From Pedobacter terrae (GTDB lineage Bacteria > Bacteroidota > Bacteroidia > Sphingobacteriales > Sphingobacteriaceae), in contig NZ_FNCH01000003.1 of NCBI RefSeq assembly GCF_900100705.1, forward strand, positions 186,001-250,000: a stretch of DNA of 64,000 nucleotides, given 5' to 3'. Position numbers and translations under genes: made by a program. The notes beneath the pieces were generated by a model. It did not search any database. It was not told the DNA's origin and saw only the letters and a program-made list of their open reading frames with translations. How positions within the stretch are numbered: the stretch's first letter is position 1; each line of letters opens with the position of its first letter. Shown here piece by piece: positions 61,869 through 64,000 of this stretch.

Positions 61869-64000
61869 ATGAATAAAAAACTTATTGCCTGTGGTGTACT
61901 ATTGGCCGCTGTTTTTGCAGCCAATCCGCTTTTCGCGCAGGAGCAAGCTGCAGAAAAATCAAACCTCAGCGTTTACCGCGTAACCCCAACCAAAATTAAC
62001 GACCTGGTACATACCAAACTTGATGTTTCATTTGATTATGCCAAACGCTACCTGTACGGTAAAGCCTGGATAACGTTAAAACCTCACTTTTACGCCACCG
62101 ATTCGCTAACGCTTGATGCGCAAGGGATGGACATTAAAACGGTTGCTTTGGTTGGTGCCAAAGGGAATACCCCGCTTAAATACACGTATAATGATAATAA
62201 GTTATACATCAATTTAAATAAAAAGTACACTAATGCTGAAAAATACACCGTGTATATTGCTTATACGGCCAAACCTGATGAGCTGAAAGTAAAGGGAAGC
62301 GCAGCCATAACCGATGCTAAAGGTTTATATTTTATCAATCCTGATGGTACTGATAAAAATAAGCCTACACAGATCTGGACACAGGGCGAAACGGAATCTT
62401 CATCGGCCTGGTTTCCAACCATCGATAAACCCGATCAGAAAACAACTGAAGAAATTTCGATGACGGTAAAATCGAAATACACTACCCTGTCGAACGGGAA
62501 AATGGTGAGCCAGAAAAACAATGCTGATGGTACAAGAACCGATACCTGGAAAATGGATTTACCCCATTCGCCATACTTATTTATGATGGCCATAGGTGAA
62601 TTTAAAATCACCAAAGACAATTATAAAGGTAAAGAAGTAAGCTATTACCTGGAACCTAAATATGCACCTTACGCCAAACAGATTTTTGGTAAAACGCCTG
62701 ATATGATCCAGTTTTACAGCAATTTATTGGGCATAGATTATCCATGGAATAAATACGCACAGGTGGTAGCGAGAGATTATGTTTCTGGAGCGATGGAAAA
62801 TACCACAGCCACTTTACATGGCGAGCAGGTACAGAAAACAGACCGCGAGCTGTTGGATGGAAACGAAGAAGGTACCATTGCACATGAGCTTTTCCACCAG
62901 TGGTTTGGCGATTATGTTACGGCCGAATCGTGGTCTAACTTAACCATGAATGAATCTTTCGCCACCTTTGGTGAGATCATCTGGCATGGACATGATGCCG
63001 GCAAGGATGCTGAAGATAAGTCGCGTTACGAAAAATTACAATCTTATCTCGGTTCAACTAAAAAAGGCGAAAGTCCGGTTTTAGCTCGCTTCTATTACAA
63101 TGATAAGGAAGATATGTTTGATAATATCAGCTATGCCAAAGGATCGGTTATTCTGTATGCCTTAAAAAACCAGATGGGCGATGAGGCGTTCTATAAGTCG
63201 CTTAACCGTTACCTGACCACCAATGCCTTTAAAAATGGCGAAACACACCAATTGCGTTTGGCAATGGAAGATATTACCGGAAAAGATTGGAGTCCTTATT
63301 TTAATCAGTGGTATTACAATGGTGGCCACCCAATTTTAAGCATTGATTATGGTTATGAAGACGGCAAGGCAACCATTAAAGTGAAGCAAACACAGGATAC
63401 CAGTGTACAGACCTTTACGATGCCGGTTAAACTTGATATTTATGCAGGAGGCAAAAAGATAAGGAAAGAGATTCTGATCAATGGCCGTGAGCAGAATTTT
63501 AGTTTTGAGGTGAGTGCCAAACCAGATTTAATCGATTTTGATGTAGATAAAATTTTAGTTGGCGAAACTAATGACAATAAAACGGCTGAAAATTATTATT
63601 TTCAATACAGAAATGCGCCAAGTTATGCCAATAGAATTGAGGCCTTACAATTTATTATGCAGAGTAAAGCCAACAGCGGTCAAATGGTGTTGTTGGAAGG
63701 TTTAAAAGATAAATCGGCAGATTTACGCGCTTTAAGTATAGCTGGCATTAACTTAGAAGACGCCCAAATTAAAGCAGCTGCATTACCAATCCTACTTCAG
63801 ATTGCCAAAACAGATAAAAATACCGAAGCCAGATCGGCAGCTATTTTGAAACTGGCTGAAACCGGAGACCAAACCTATAAAGCTTTAGTGTTAGAAAGTT
63901 TGAAAGATAGATCTTACAAGGTAATTGCTGCCGGTGTTGATGGCCTGGCCAAATTGGCGCCACAGGAAACGATGTCTGCCATAGCAGGTTTAGATGAAGA
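61869..64000 (+). CDS. M1-family aminopeptidase, 5' part (runs off the window)
   Basis: 710 complete codons from the ATG at 61869, without a stop before the right edge. Signal peptide MNKKLIACGVLLAAVFAANPLFAQ. The exopeptidase motif is GAMEN at 307-311, the zinc motif HELFHQW starts with H339, H343 being the second ligand and E362 (TMNESFA) the third. After about residue 600 it carries a helical HEAT-like repeat region (LRALSIAGINLEDAQIKAAAL, ARSAAILKLAETGDQTYKAL). It should cleave N-terminal amino acids in the periplasm or outer membrane. It is downstream of the TraB/GumN gene and has the same upstream element. Confidence 0.95.
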   Translation, partial: MNKKLIACGVLLAAVFAANPLFAQEQAAEKSNLSVYRVTPTKINDLVHTKLDVSFDYAKRYLYGKAWITLKPHFYATDSLTLDAQGMDIKTVALVGAKGNTPLKYTYNDNKLYINLNKKYTNAEKYTVYIAYTAKPDELKVKGSAAITDAKGLYFINPDGTDKNKPTQIWTQGETESSSAWFPTIDKPDQKTTEEISMTVKSKYTTLSNGKMVSQKNNADGTRTDTWKMDLPHSPYLFMMAIGEFKITKDNYKGKEVSYYLEPKYAPYAKQIFGKTPDMIQFYSNLLGIDYPWNKYAQVVARDYVSGAMENTTATLHGEQVQKTDRELLDGNEEGTIAHELFHQWFGDYVTAESWSNLTMNESFATFGEIIWHGHDAGKDAEDKSRYEKLQSYLGSTKKGESPVLARFYYNDKEDMFDNISYAKGSVILYALKNQMGDEAFYKSLNRYLTTNAFKNGETHQLRLAMEDITGKDWSPYFNQWYYNGGHPILSIDYGYEDGKATIKVKQTQDTSVQTFTMPVKLDIYAGGKKIRKEILINGREQNFSFEVSAKPDLIDFDVDKILVGETNDNKTAENYYFQYRNAPSYANRIEALQFIMQSKANSGQMVLLEGLKDKSADLRALSIAGINLEDAQIKAAALPILLQIAKTDKNTEARSAAILKLAETGDQTYKALVLESLKDRSYKVIAAGVDGLAKLAPQETMSAIAGLDE

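Noticed and set aside
1..64000. CRISPR arrays, rRNA and tRNA genes
   Set aside because: No regularly spaced direct repeats, and no rRNA-like or cloverleaf sequence found in the gaps by reading.

Overview
The window is about 64 kb of low-to-moderate GC DNA from a Bacteroidota chromosome, most likely Pedobacter or a close relative in the Sphingobacteriaceae. The evidence is SusC/SusD pairs, CarboxypepD_reg/TonB-type outer-membrane barrels, a GLPGLI-family protein, many short lipoproteins, -7 promoter elements of the TAnnTTTG type, and intergenic palindromic repeats that begin CGTCATT. This assignment comes from protein families and style, not from a database match. I see no rRNA, tRNA, CRISPR array, prophage or intact insertion sequence.

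Left part (1-22.7 kb) is mixed housekeeping and small accessory operons. It holds the tail of a GNAT acetyltransferase, an outer-membrane beta-barrel receptor, an M49-like metallopeptidase lipoprotein, an amidase lipoprotein, glnS, a stand-alone B12-binding mutase subunit with an enoyl-CoA hydratase, and an NtrC-type sigma-54 response regulator. These are followed by an AI-2E-type permease with a YtxH/holin-III/unknown trio, aspS, an NTF2-like protein, an ECF sigma factor/anti-sigma/beta-solenoid operon, a TlpA-like thioredoxin, a bestrophin and an MHS-type MFS transporter.

The centre (22.7-51.7 kb) is one large pectin utilization locus. Two rhamnogalacturonan acetylesterases (CE12), two pectin methylesterases (CE8), a GH43, a GH28 polygalacturonase, a GH105-DUF4350 protein and a PL10 pectate lyase strip and cut homogalacturonan. 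SusC, SusD and a Fn3/beta-helix lipoprotein should bind and import oligomers. ExuT carries hexuronate across the inner membrane. UxaC, UxaB, UxaA, KdgK and KDPG aldolase convert galacturonate to pyruvate plus glyceraldehyde 3-phosphate, and a GapN-type dehydrogenase follows directly. A LacI-family regulator stands divergent to susC, and similar operator-like boxes lie upstream of several of these operons. KduI and KduD, needed for the unsaturated product of the lyase/GH105 branch, are absent from the window.

The right part (51.7-64 kb) holds an RlmI-like rRNA methyltransferase, an AhpD-like protein with a Crp-family regulator, a GLPGLI protein paired with a large outer-membrane barrel, a DUF2807-like exported protein, an ALDH7-type dehydrogenase, a TraB/GumN-family protein and the start of an M1 aminopeptidase that runs off the window. 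The last two genes share an identical 22-base upstream element.

I see no obviously new defence or mobile system. The items most worth follow-up are the GapN-containing pectin catabolic module and its LacI boxes, the ECF-linked 'EYG' solenoid protein, the unknown 145-aa protein of the YtxH/holin cluster, the GLPGLI/barrel pair and several structured intergenic repeats.
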